A stretch of 11,514 bases of DNA from Pleurotus ostreatus/Saccharomyces cerevisiae fusant. Its lineage: Eukaryota; Opisthokonta. Position 1 is the stretch's first letter, and every line of letters starts with the position of its first letter. A model generated the notes under the pieces. The model did no database searches. It was given only the letters and a program-made list of their open reading frames with translations, and was not told the origin of the DNA. This document shows, piece by piece, positions 1 through 7,464 of the stretch. The stretch spans positions 1 to 11,514 of the forward strand of contig JAMQCK010001147.1 in assembly GCA_024196135.1 (NCBI GenBank), read 5' to 3'. A program made the position numbers and the translations under genes.

Positions 1-1971
1 CGCAGCTCTGTCTTCGCCTGTTCGTACTTGCGCTTGTACTCCTTGAGCTGACTATCGAGCTCACGAATGACGCCAAGATCCGAGTCCTTCGCGGTCATCA
101 ACTCGTCGTTGCGCCGTTGCAAGTCCTCTAGCTCGGCCATCAAGCCCTCCATATCCGAGCGTAGCTGGTCGACGATCTCTGGATCAGCCTGCAAACCGTT
201 AGCTGGCTATACAAGCAAGGCGTAAGCTTGAGACGTACGCCGCCTCCGCCGCCTCCTCCCCTCTCGCGCTCTTCTTCCAATCGTTCGCAGCGATCTCGCA
301 AGATCTGCAGCTCCTCCTCATCGGCCACCTTGTCTCGCTCTCGCCGGTCTCGCTCGCGCCTCAAGCTGTCAACTTCATCTTCCAGCTCGCGCATGCGGTT
401 GGCCTGCGCTTCGGATTGCTAGAAGGACATCAGCAACTGCAATTGATTGTGTGAAGATTGTGTGACGCTCACCCTTCTCATCTGCTCGAGCTGGTCTTCG
501 AGTTGCCGCACCTTCTCGTCGTCGTCTCCCCGCCTTCTCTCCCGCGCACCCGCAGAGTCGAGATCACGCTGCATGGACGACATCTGCGACTGCATAGTCG
601 CGATCTTGTACTCGTAATCCCGCTTCATTTTCTCCGTGTCGTCCGCGACACTAGCCCGTCCGCCGAATCGCCCTCCGCCTGAGCGGTCAGATGCCGCAGA
701 TGCCCGTCCCTTATTGTAGAAGTCATCTCCGCTTCGGCGGCCCAAGTCATCGTCGTCATCGGTGTCCCGCAGTCGCGCGCTGAGGCCGCTCAAGCCACCG
801 ACGGCCGGACTCGTCGATCCGCGGTAGTCGCTCGCGCTATCGGGCTCGTCGAGCAGATCGCCCCGCTCCCGACTTGGTTCGCGATCGTCGATGGTGGTGC
901 TTCCGCTCTCGCGCGCTTCACGCGCATAGGGCACCTCGATGTACTCTTCCTCGATTGTGCTTTTCGTGGGGATGATCATCTGGCTGGTGGCAGTGGCGCT
1001 CTGCATTGTTGACGAGGCGTTCTCGCTTGCGCCGCTCGTGCTAGTCATCCCACTAGGGCGGCGCGCGATATCGGCACCTCCACGGTCTTCCGAGCGGCGT
1101 CCAGTAGTGTCTTGTGAGGGTCGCCGACGCGATGAGGCAACACTACCCGAGTAGTTGTGGCTCATGGCGGATCTCGATAGAGGAGGGCCTTGCTCCTCGC
1201 CCGGCTTCCGGCCGCGGTAGACATCTTCACTCTGGCGACTTGAGATGGAGTAGGTGGCTTCACTGGGCCGCCTGCGGTCTTCTGAGGGTCGCCTGCTGCC
1301 ACTTCCGTAGCCACTGTCCGATGGACGGTCCTCCGAGTCCTGATTCGACTTCCCGCTCGGCTGCACATGGTAAGAAGGATGCCTGCTCTCGAGCAGACGG
1401 ACGTACATCTTCCTTGAACTCCGGGTAGCGCCTTGCGAGTTCGTAGTACACGTCGCTCGATAGGTCTTCGAAGCGGGAAGTAGGGAGGGTGGCAAGTTTC
1501 TGGCGAGCCTGGTTGCGCTTGGGGTGGAACTCCTCGCGCACAGGAAGGAAGGGGACTGGGAGCGGACATGAGCGCCATGAACGATGCACGATACGCGTCA
1601 CGCACCTTGCTTGTCGCTCTTCCGCCTCACTAGTTCATCGTACACATCAGTGGAGAGCTCATGGAACTGCTGGATTGTCAGCCGCGTGAGCTTCTGTCGC
1701 GCGGTGGAGCGGGAGTCCTGAGTTGCTGCGCTTGTTCATTAGCGCTGGGCGTGGAGGGGCCTTTACGGGACGTACAGCGCGCAAGATAGGCAGCTAGATA
1801 TGACGAGAGCTCGTCAAAGTGGATCTTGGACACGGTCCTGTAGTCGATTTGGGGGACGGCGGGTGCACTCTTGTCCTTCCCGATGGGACGATAGGACTCC
1901 GTCTTGTAGTTGGAGATGCCCGAGAACGCGGTGGGGGTCGGGGAGGCAGCGCGGGACTGCGAGCGACGCAT
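1..1971 (-). CDS. SPA2: Spa2-like polarisome scaffold protein, N-terminal part (runs off the left edge)
   Basis: Exons in transcript order are 1971-1776, 1725-1606, 1555-1407, 1360-473, 418-239 and 188-1. The joins keep one frame for 573 residues plus two bases. Residues about 66-155 carry the two repeats of the Spa2 homology domain (SHD, shared with GIT proteins). The first is LTRLTIQQFHELSTDVYDEL near 78-97, the second ARQKLATLPTSRFEDLSSDV near 122-141 followed by YYELARRYPEF. Residues about 156-390 are low-complexity, rich in Ser, Arg and Asp, and probably disordered. A heptad-like coiled coil starts near 396, is broken by seven glycines at 505-511, and continues to the window edge. Spa2 proteins scaffold the polarisome at growing hyphal tips, tethering MAPK-pathway and Rho-GTPase regulators through the SHD. 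The ATG at 1971 is preferred because it gives the longest uninterrupted first exon and lies about 107 bp downstream of a TATA box. The C-terminal part is outside the window. Confidence 0.88.
239..259 (-). repeat. GGN-codon run encoding seven consecutive glycines in the Spa2-like protein
   Basis: The last seven codons of exon 5 are all GGA or GGC, giving Gly 505-511, and the intron donor GTACGT follows at once at 238. The run interrupts the coiled coil between an Arg/Glu-rich segment and exon 6, so it probably acts as a flexible break or hinge. Such codon runs can change length between strains. Confidence 0.8.
445..465. repeat. 10-bp direct repeat inside Spa2 intron 4
   Basis: GATTGTGTGA occurs at 445-454 and again at 456-465, separated by one base, inside the 54-bp intron at 419-472. 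On the transcribed strand this is TCACACAATC twice, so the repeat may duplicate branch-point-like sequence. No function is known. Confidence 0.6.
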
Positions 1972-2071
1972 GTTGGGAAAGGCGCCGGCGTCGTGATGGG
2001 TGTTGGGTTCAAGTGCTCATCGTCGAGAACAATGCATGAGGCATGCGACAAACACGCCGCGAGCTCCGAGC

Positions 2072-2077
2072 CACGTG
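2072..2077. promoter_or_regulatory. CACGTG E-box abutting the Spa2 TATA box
   Basis: The palindrome CACGTG follows the TATAAAG immediately on its downstream side in the direction of Spa2 transcription. CACGTG is the core site of bHLH factors such as Cbf1 and of bHLH-zipper regulators in fungi. Binding is inferred from the motif alone. Confidence 0.4.
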
Positions 2078-2084
2078 CTTTATA
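2078..2084 (-). promoter_or_regulatory. TATA box (TATAAAG) of the Spa2-like gene
   Basis: TATAAAG on the minus strand lies about 107 bp upstream of the ATG at 1971, a normal distance for a fungal promoter with a short 5' leader. Confidence 0.55.
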
Positions 2085-2435
2085 TGTCGGCTCGGCCGTT
2101 GGCTCGCGCCGAGAGCATCATCGACCGCGCTTGTTCCTGACCATTATGTTCGATCCCAGCTGCCTATACCGTCTTTCTCGAGTTGCCACCCGAACTCTTT
2201 GAGGCGAAGTTCTATGATCCTGTGTCTATCGATCATGAAATATTGTGGCACTTCTGCCACTGACTCGAAAGCGTGTACTTGTTATTCTCCGACCTCTGGC
2301 TCTCCTTTCGCTCTAGACGTGTGCGTCAAAGGACTGCAAGAAAGTGTGGCTATACCCTTTTGAATGATTCAAATCGCTCGGAGTGGTCGTATAAGTAGAA
2401 CTTGATTTTTACAAGGCCGATACCAATGTAGGTCA

Positions 2436-2441
2436 TTTATT
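2436..2441 (-). terminator. Poly(A) signal AATAAA of the NmrA-like gene
   Basis: AATAAA on the minus strand lies 25 bases beyond the stop codon at 2469-2467, which implies a short 3' UTR. Confidence 0.6.
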
Positions 2442-2466
2442 ATTCTACATGCATCCATCCCAAGGC

Positions 2467-3615
2467 TTAGTGCGCTCCAGAGAAAGCAGGGTTGCCCTTG
2501 ATGTACTCCTCAAATGTTGTGAGCGGCTCGTCGACGATCTAAGGACAGGTCAGACGGGAAGTACGCGATATAGCGGGAGATCACTTACCGACTGGCTCCA
2601 GTCGAGCTTCTCGCCACCGTAGTAGCCGAACTCATACACAAGACGCATGTTCTGCAGCGTCTCCTCCTGAATCGCCGGGGGCATCCCCATCTGCCCCAAC
2701 ATCCCCTTGAATGCCTCATTCGGCACCCGCTGGAACGTCGCGTCCTTCCCCGACGTCGGGTACACCTTCTTGAACGCCTCGAGGATCTGCAGCGGGGTCG
2801 TGTACCCCGACGACGCGTAGACGCGCTTGCCGAGCGTCTGCTCGCGCTTCATGAAAATCGCTTTGACGAACTTGCCCGTGTCGCGCTCGGCGGCGAAGAG
2901 GGGGATCGGGGCGTCCTCGGGCATGGGCATGCCGAGCGTCCATTTGCCGTCAGGGGAGGGGCGGAGGCTCATGCCGGGGATGTTGGCCATGTAGAAGCCG
3001 GGGAGGAAGAAGGTGGCGGGGATGCCGAGCTCGCGGATGTAGTCCTCAACCTTGGCCTTGCTGTCGAAGTGGTGGACCTCGGAGAGGACGCCGTTGGTGA
3101 CTGGTGGATCATCAGTACACGAAGAATATTGAGAGGGTATATGCGTACGCTTAGTGACGTTGAGTAAGCTGGACCAGACGAGATGCTGGACGTTCTCCTC
3201 CTGGTGACAAGTTAGACACGTTGTGAGTCTATTGTGGCAAAGTACGCACCTTGCAGATGTCGGCGATGTTTTTGCCCTGAGCGATCTCCTTGTCGCCGCT
3301 CATGCTATCCCAGAAGTTGGTGACCGCAAAGACGCCGTGAGCGCCCTTGATGGCCTTGCGCAGGGACTCCTTGTCGTCCATATCAGCCTGCAGGTGGCAC
3401 GGTCAGATCTCGCATCACGAAGTATGAGTCGTACTAACAGCAACGACTTCCGCGCCCTGCGCAGCGAGCGCCTTTGCGCTATCCTTGTTCACATCGCGCG
3501 TCACCGCGCGAAGGGCGAACTTGGACGACGCGGCAGAGTCGGCCAGGATGCTGTTGATGACGGAGCCGCCCTGCTTTCCAGTGGCGCCGAGAACAGTGAT
3601 GATTTGCTTGACCAT
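2467..3615 (-). CDS. NmrA-like family NAD(P)-binding protein (atypical SDR)
   Basis: Exons are 3615-3439, 3387-3250, 3200-3149, 3100-2589 and 2538-2467, giving 316 residues. The introns are 51, 49, 48 and 50 bp. The N-terminus has a strong first Rossmann beta-strand and glycine motif, ITVLGATGKQGGS, with G10, G13 and G16 forming GxxGxxG, and Arg40 after the second strand suggests preference for NADP(H). Further family landmarks are AVTNFW near 80, NVTKLTNG near 119-126 and the following HHFDSK. NmrA-like proteins include redox sensors (human HSCARG/NMRAL1, Aspergillus NmrA), which bind dinucleotide without an intact SDR catalytic Tyr-Lys pair, and also some reductases. I see no classical YxxxK active site, which favours a sensor or regulatory role but does not prove it. 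The length is typical. The gene is divergent from the DUF1295 gene. Confidence 0.87.
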
Positions 3616-3694
3616 GATGAGAGTATGTATTCGTGGTAGAGACGAGGAAGATGAGAGGAGATGGAAGTGAAGACTCTCCCTCCCCCTCCACGTC

Positions 3695-3701
3695 CTTTAT
3701 A
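3695..3701 (-). promoter_or_regulatory. TATA box (TATAAAG) of the NmrA-like gene
   Basis: TATAAAG on the minus strand lies about 80 bp upstream of the ATG at 3615. A CT-rich stretch on the coding strand between the two is typical of basidiomycete transcription start regions. Confidence 0.6.
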
Positions 3702-3927
3702 CTCCTGCTTCTCGCGCGGGTGTATACCTTCTGTGGCGCAAGGGTAAATTGAAGTCCCAAAGCTTACTGAGCAGCGTACGCGTCGACCTGCCGCGACCAC
3801 ATCCTCATGGAGTGTTCGCCACCTTTAACCGCCTCGTCAGCTCGAGGACGGGAGAGTACAATGGTCGAGAGGGAGGGAGCGGGTAAATTGGACTTGGGTG
3901 ACCAACGTCCTTCACGTTTGGGTGTGC

Positions 3928-3933
3928 CACGTG
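3928..3933. promoter_or_regulatory. CACGTG E-box in the divergent promoter
   Basis: This palindromic bHLH core site lies about 310 bp upstream of the NmrA-like ATG and 470 bp upstream of the DUF1295 ATG, so it could serve either gene. It is a motif match only. Confidence 0.35.
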
Positions 3934-4306
3934 CGCGGGCGGAGGTGGGTCGACGCGTTACGATGAACTGTGACACGACGCGGTTTGGGCTTGTTTCTGA
4001 CCACCATGTTGCTCTCAGACGTTGGAATTTCTGGCTATGTGTCTCTTTGTACTCTATGGAAGGCCTCTGTGTGCATTGCTCTCTGCTAGCTTATTTTCTC
4101 GGGCGAATCCACCCTTTCATGAGCCTGATGAAAAGGCTTGGTAAGCCAACTTGCGACCTTTGACCCGCTCCGCCGCTCCGGAGGAGCAGAAGAGGAGGAC
4201 GCATGGGTTCGAACGGCGATTGGCTTCGACGTTCAGTAAGCGCCAACATGTCGGCTTGTCTGGCGCGTCGCCTCGGCCGTCGACCCCCCTGTCAAATCCG
4301 TCCTGG

Positions 4307-4313
4307 TATATAA
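4307..4313 (+). promoter_or_regulatory. TATA box (TATATAA) of the DUF1295 gene
   Basis: TATATAA lies 19 bp before an in-frame ATG at 4332 and 91 bp before the ATG at 4404. Transcription normally begins about 30 bp or more after a TATA box, so the ATG at 4332 probably lies outside or at the very edge of the mRNA. This decides the start in favour of 4404. Confidence 0.65.
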
Positions 4314-4403
4314 GACCATACCGCCGTTGACATGGATAGTCCATCCCCGTTCCCTCTTTCAGCACCATCTTCCCGCAGCACTACCCAAAAACTCACTCTC
4401 ACT

Positions 4404-5403
4404 ATGTCTGACGACTCTCGCGCACCTGAGGAAGGCTGGCGGAAAGCCCCTCTCATCCGCGGGCTCTACCAACGCTCGCTCGCCGGCATCCTCGTCACCA
4501 TCGTCGGCCGCTCTGCCGACGTCCCCCTCCAATACATATTCTTCAAAAATGGGCACGCCGTCAACCTGCTCACCCGCGTCGGCATCATTTCGCAGCCCGA
4601 TGTCGCCCAGGCCGCCCTCACCACCGGCACCGGTGTTGGCGGACTCGGGCCAGTCCCCACGCTTCTCCTGGGCATCTACACGATTGCCTCGATGCGCCAC
4701 ATCTACTGGGTGACGATGACTAACACGATGTACTTTGGGCCGACGGGCGGCGCGATTGTTGCGGCGTATAACAGCCTGCTCAACACGGCGAACACGTTCA
4801 TGGTGGCGTATGGGGCGACGAGCGTCGTGCAGGCCGCCACCAACGCGGTTTCCTCCAACTCCATTGCGGGCTGGGCCGCATCGCTCGGGTGGCAGCAGTG
4901 CGTATTTATCCTCGTCTTCGTTGGACTGCCTATCTGACACCCCTTTGCATAGGTGGGTGGGCCTCGGCCTCTTCCTCTCTGGCATCGCCATCGAGATGCT
5001 TTCCGAGGAGTCGCGCAAGAGGTTCAAGAGTGACCCGAGGAATAAGGGCAAGGTCGACGGCACGGGCCTGTTCGGCGTGGTGTGAGTCCGCTCGTTCCTC
5101 GTTGACCGATGGTTTATTGATGAGAATTCTTAGCCGTCATCCCAACTACCTTGGCTACACTCTCTGGCGCACCGGCGCATCTCTCGCCACCGGGTCCATC
5201 CCCGCGGCGGTCATCTCGCTGCTGTGGCAGGTCAACTCGTTTGCGGGGTCGATTCCGGACCTCACGCAGTATATGGCCAACAGTGAGTCAGGATGGTATA
5301 AGTTCGTGGATGTTGAGCTGATTCACGCGCATTAGGGTACGGCCAGCAGTGGACGGAGTACACAAAGCGTGTACCTTACAAGATCATCCCTGGCTTGTAC
5401 TAG
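4404..5403 (+). CDS. DUF1295 / steroid 5-alpha-reductase-like integral membrane protein
   Basis: Exons are 4404-4897, 4953-5081, 5134-5282 and 5336-5403, giving 279 residues. The introns are 55, 52 and 53 bp. The first three donors are GTGCGT, GTGAGT and GTGAGT. Hydrophobic segments lie near 27-46, 82-98, 116-142, 156-178 and 212-240. The C-terminal core has the family signature VRHPNYLGYTLWRTG (Arg209-His210-Pro211) and ends YGQQWTEYTKRVPYKIIPGL, the usual closing motif of DUF1295 proteins. The fold is shared with 3-oxo-5-alpha-steroid 4-dehydrogenases and isoprenylcysteine carboxyl methyltransferases, in which the RHPxY region lines the cofactor site. The substrate of this fungal branch is not known to me, so only a membrane reductase-like role is claimed. 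It lies 247 bp upstream of the KAR gene on the same strand. Confidence 0.87.
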
Positions 5404-5512
5404 GCGACCGGCATGTGTGTTGTACTATGCCCTATCCATACACGTACTAGCATCGCTTTCTTGCGCTTTGGGTTATCCCTATTACTCGTCTAGCCAACAA
5501 TCAGTCTCTGCG

Positions 5513-5518
5513 AATAAA
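5513..5518 (+). terminator. Poly(A) signal AATAAA of the DUF1295 gene
   Basis: AATAAA lies 110 bases past the stop at 5401-5403 and just before the KAR promoter elements, so it is well placed to end the upstream transcript. Confidence 0.55.
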
Positions 5519-5552
5519 TTTATCTGTCCCATCGCGAAGTTGAACCGTGGAA

Positions 5553-5565
5553 ATATAATCACGTG
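5553..5565 (+). promoter_or_regulatory. KAR promoter: TATA-like ATATAA followed by CACGTG
   Basis: ATATAA at 5553-5558 is followed two bases later by CACGTG at 5560-5565, about 90 bp upstream of the KAR ATG. The pairing of a TATA-like element with a downstream CACGTG resembles the Spa2 promoter. E-boxes can be bound by SREBP-type bHLH regulators of lipid genes, but here that is speculation from the motif. Confidence 0.45.
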
Positions 5566-5574
5566 TGGTCATCT

Positions 5575-5598
5575 CCGAAAGGCCCGAAGGCCCGAAAG
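5575..5598. repeat. Three tandem 8-bp units in the KAR 5' leader
   Basis: The units are CCGAAAGG (5575-5582), CCCGAAGG (5583-5590) and CCCGAAAG (5591-5598). They lie between the CACGTG site and the start codon, probably near the transcription start. Function is unknown. Confidence 0.6.
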
Positions 5599-5650
5599 TG
5601 AGGAAGAGCGTTTGACGCGTTCTTCACTTGTGTTACTCCCCGTCAGAGCC

Positions 5651-7046
5651 ATGGACGCTGCCAAGTCACTCTACGCGACGCTGAGTAGGGCAGAGTGCTA
5701 CGTTGTCAGAGGAATGCACTCACAGAAACACCAGGCCGCGATTGCCCGGTGGTCGCGATCGCGCTCGTCGCGCTCGGCGCCCTCAGCCTCTTGAAGTTCG
5801 CGTGGAAGACAACATGTTTTCTTCTGCAGACCTTCGTCCTGCCCGGCAAGAGTGTACGCTCCCCATCCCACTCGCCCGAACCGATACACGCGTACTGACA
5901 CGTCGCTCCCCAGCTCAAGAAGTTTGGCGCCAAGCAGGGCGCATGGGCGGTCGTGACCGGCGCGACGGACGGCATCGGGAGGGAGTTCGCGCTCCAGCTG
6001 GCGAAGGCGGGCTTCAACATCTTCTTGGTGTCGCGCACGCCGGCGACGCTGGCGGCGGTTGGGCAGGAGATCGGTGAGTAGGGGTGATCGGGGAGGAGGA
6101 CGCGTTCACGGCCAATGCTAATGGGGTGCTGCAGAGCAAAAGTACCCGGGCGTGAAGACGGCATTCCATGCGATTGACTTTGCGAAGGCCGATGAGGGGG
6201 CGTATGAGGGACTTGCGGTGGCTTTGAAGGAGAAGGATGTCAGTGTATTGGGTGAGTATGGTGTACTTTTCGCGCAGAAGATGCATGGCTGACACTTTCC
6301 CCTCTAGTTAACAATGTCGGCAAGTCGCACAACATGCCCGCCTACCTGGTCGACGTCCCGAAGGACGAGATGCTCGACATTGTGAACATCAACGTCACCG
6401 CGACCCTCCGTGTCACCTACGCCGTGCTCCCGGGCATGGTCCAGAAGTGCGTCCGCTTGAGCCCCTTCCCTTCAATCGCCAACCTGACTCCCATCTTCTA
6501 CAGGAAGCGCGGTCTCATCCTCAACATCGGCTCTTTCGCCGGCGCGGTCCCCTCCCCCATGCTCGCACCTTACTCCGGCACCAAGGCCTTCCTCTCCACC
6601 TTCTCCGACGCGCTTGGCGCTGAGGTCAAGAAGGACGGCATCACCGTTGAGCACGTCAACACCTACTTTGTCGTGCGTACCCTCCTCCTCCTCTTGCCCT
6701 CTTCAACTTCTCGTCTTCCTTACCCCAACCCCCTTCACCTCACATCCTTAACTCAATCCCCCTCCCCCAGGTCTCCAAACTCTCCAAAATTCGTAAGCCG
6801 AGCCTCTTCATCCCCACGCCCGCTCCCTTCGTCCGCTCCGTGCTCGGCAAGATCGGCCTCGCGTGCGGCGCCGCGTACAGCGGGCGCCCGAACACGTCGA
6901 CGCCGTACTGGTCGCATGCGCTGATGGACTATGCGATGACGCTGGTAGGCGTGAAGAGCATCTTCATCGAGCATACGCATCGGTTGCATGTGGATATCAG
7001 GCGGAGGGCGCTGAGGAAGGCGGAGAGGGAGGCGAAGCAGCAGTGA
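5651..7046 (+). CDS. IFA38: Very-long-chain 3-oxoacyl-CoA reductase (3-ketoacyl-CoA reductase)
   Basis: Exons are 5651-5684, 5726-5853, 5914-6073, 6135-6251, 6308-6446, 6504-6672 and 6771-7046, giving 340 residues, close to yeast Ifa38. The enzyme uses NADPH to reduce 3-ketoacyl-CoA to 3-hydroxyacyl-CoA, the second step of microsomal fatty-acid elongation, and so feeds sphingolipid synthesis. A hydrophobic anchor at about 19-51 fits ER membrane placement. The SDR landmarks are complete: TGATDGIG at 69-76 (cofactor), NNVG at 148-151, Ser203, Tyr216 and Lys220 (in APYSGTKAF, with Ser 13 residues before Tyr). The KAR-type C-terminal segment [18 protein letters not shown] follows, then a basic tail [15 protein letters not shown]. 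The first exon codes for only 11 residues and the first intron is 41 bp, so the start is the least certain part. The other introns are 56-98 bp with clear GT-AG ends. Confidence 0.92.
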
Positions 7047-7252
7047 GGGTAGGCTACCTGACTGGTTGGAATAGACAGGGCTTCGAAATGTATCCTGTCA
7101 CACTCTACATGTGAGCGCTCGGTCTTGGAAGCTTGAGGGGGGATGACAATGAGGACACGAGGCAAAATTCCACATTTGTGCAGATAACACCGAGGGCGCA
7201 ACCAAAACGATTAAGCTCCGGTTCCCCCTCAGACTCAGCTAGCCAGCGAACG

Positions 7253-7327
7253 GTGCACTGCTTGGCCTGTCACCGACACTTCGGCAGAAAGAGAAGTTAC
7301 GATCTGCATTTAGAGTATACTACATAG
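7253..7327 (+). other. Short frame with a C2H2 zinc-finger-like half motif, possibly a gene remnant
   Basis: The frame reads VHCLACHRHFGRKRSYDLH and stops at 7325-7327. It fits the front of a C2H2 finger: Cys-x2-Cys-x3-Phe, then an aromatic residue at the usual Leu position and His 12 residues after the second Cys. The second zinc-binding His is missing because the frame ends five residues later. The frame is open upstream to about 7133 but contains no good ATG. It could be a chance match in the KAR 3' UTR, a decayed gene fragment, or one exon of a small gene. Confidence 0.2.
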
Positions 7328-7340
7328 CAGGAGGAGAGGA

Positions 7341-7346
7341 AATAAA
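7341..7346 (+). terminator. Possible poly(A) signal AATAAA of KAR
   Basis: This AATAAA lies about 295 bases after the KAR stop, far but possible. No closer canonical signal was seen. Confidence 0.35.
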
Positions 7347-7464
7347 ATACAGAGGAAAGATGCGCAACCAACATGCACCGGGCAAGGGGTGTAGTGTGTT
7401 GATCTAAGCACAGAGGTCGGATCTGGATTTTCTTGCTAGATATCATGGGATAGGAAAGAAAGCC

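Larger units (their letters stand above)
1972..2466. other. Intergenic: Spa2 promoter and 3' flank of the NmrA-like gene
   Basis: This 495-bp gap separates two minus-strand genes. The part near 1971 is the Spa2 promoter, with a TATA box and an adjoining CACGTG palindrome. The part near 2466 holds the poly(A) signal of the NmrA-like gene. A 22-base stretch at 2129-2150 closely resembles one at 3989-4010. I see no coding sequence here that resembles a known family. Confidence 0.7.
3616..4403. other. Bidirectional intergenic promoter region between the NmrA-like and DUF1295 genes
   Basis: The two start codons face away from each other across 788 bp, and each gene has its own TATA box (3695-3701 minus, 4307-4313 plus). 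Between them are a CACGTG site at 3928-3933, an inverted CCAAT (ATTGG) at 4219-4223 and a 22-base stretch at 3989-4010 similar to one in the Spa2 promoter. An open frame of about 118 codons crosses the region but resembles no known protein. Confidence 0.7.
7047..7464. other. Convergent 3' intergenic region between KAR and the HHE-like gene
   Basis: These 418 bp separate two genes that point at each other, so they should hold both 3' UTRs. An AATAAA on the plus strand at 7341-7346 could serve KAR. I found no clear poly(A) signal for the minus-strand gene. A short frame at 7253-7327 has a C2H2-finger-like pattern (listed separately). Confidence 0.6.

Noticed and set aside
419..436. Acceptor TTGCAG near 436 for Spa2 intron 4, which would end the protein at a TAG a few codons later.
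   Set aside because: The acceptor TTCTAG at 419-420 keeps frame and joins directly to a long coiled coil typical of Spa2, so the short ending is not believed.
3807..4163. 118-codon plus-strand frame in the divergent promoter.
   Set aside because: It has no recognisable domain, no intron structure like its neighbours, and overlaps promoter elements; it is best explained as chance.
4205..4213. GGTTCGAAC resembling a tRNA T-loop.
   Set aside because: The flanking bases do not form a T-stem and no anticodon or acceptor stem is present.
4332..4403. Upstream in-frame ATG that would add 24 residues to the DUF1295 protein.
   Set aside because: It lies only 19 bp after the TATA box, probably before or at the transcription start, and the added residues are low-complexity.
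4359..5063. Long open frame of 234 codons antisense to the DUF1295 gene.
   Set aside because: It mirrors GC-rich codons of the sense gene, runs through its intron without splice logic, and resembles no family.
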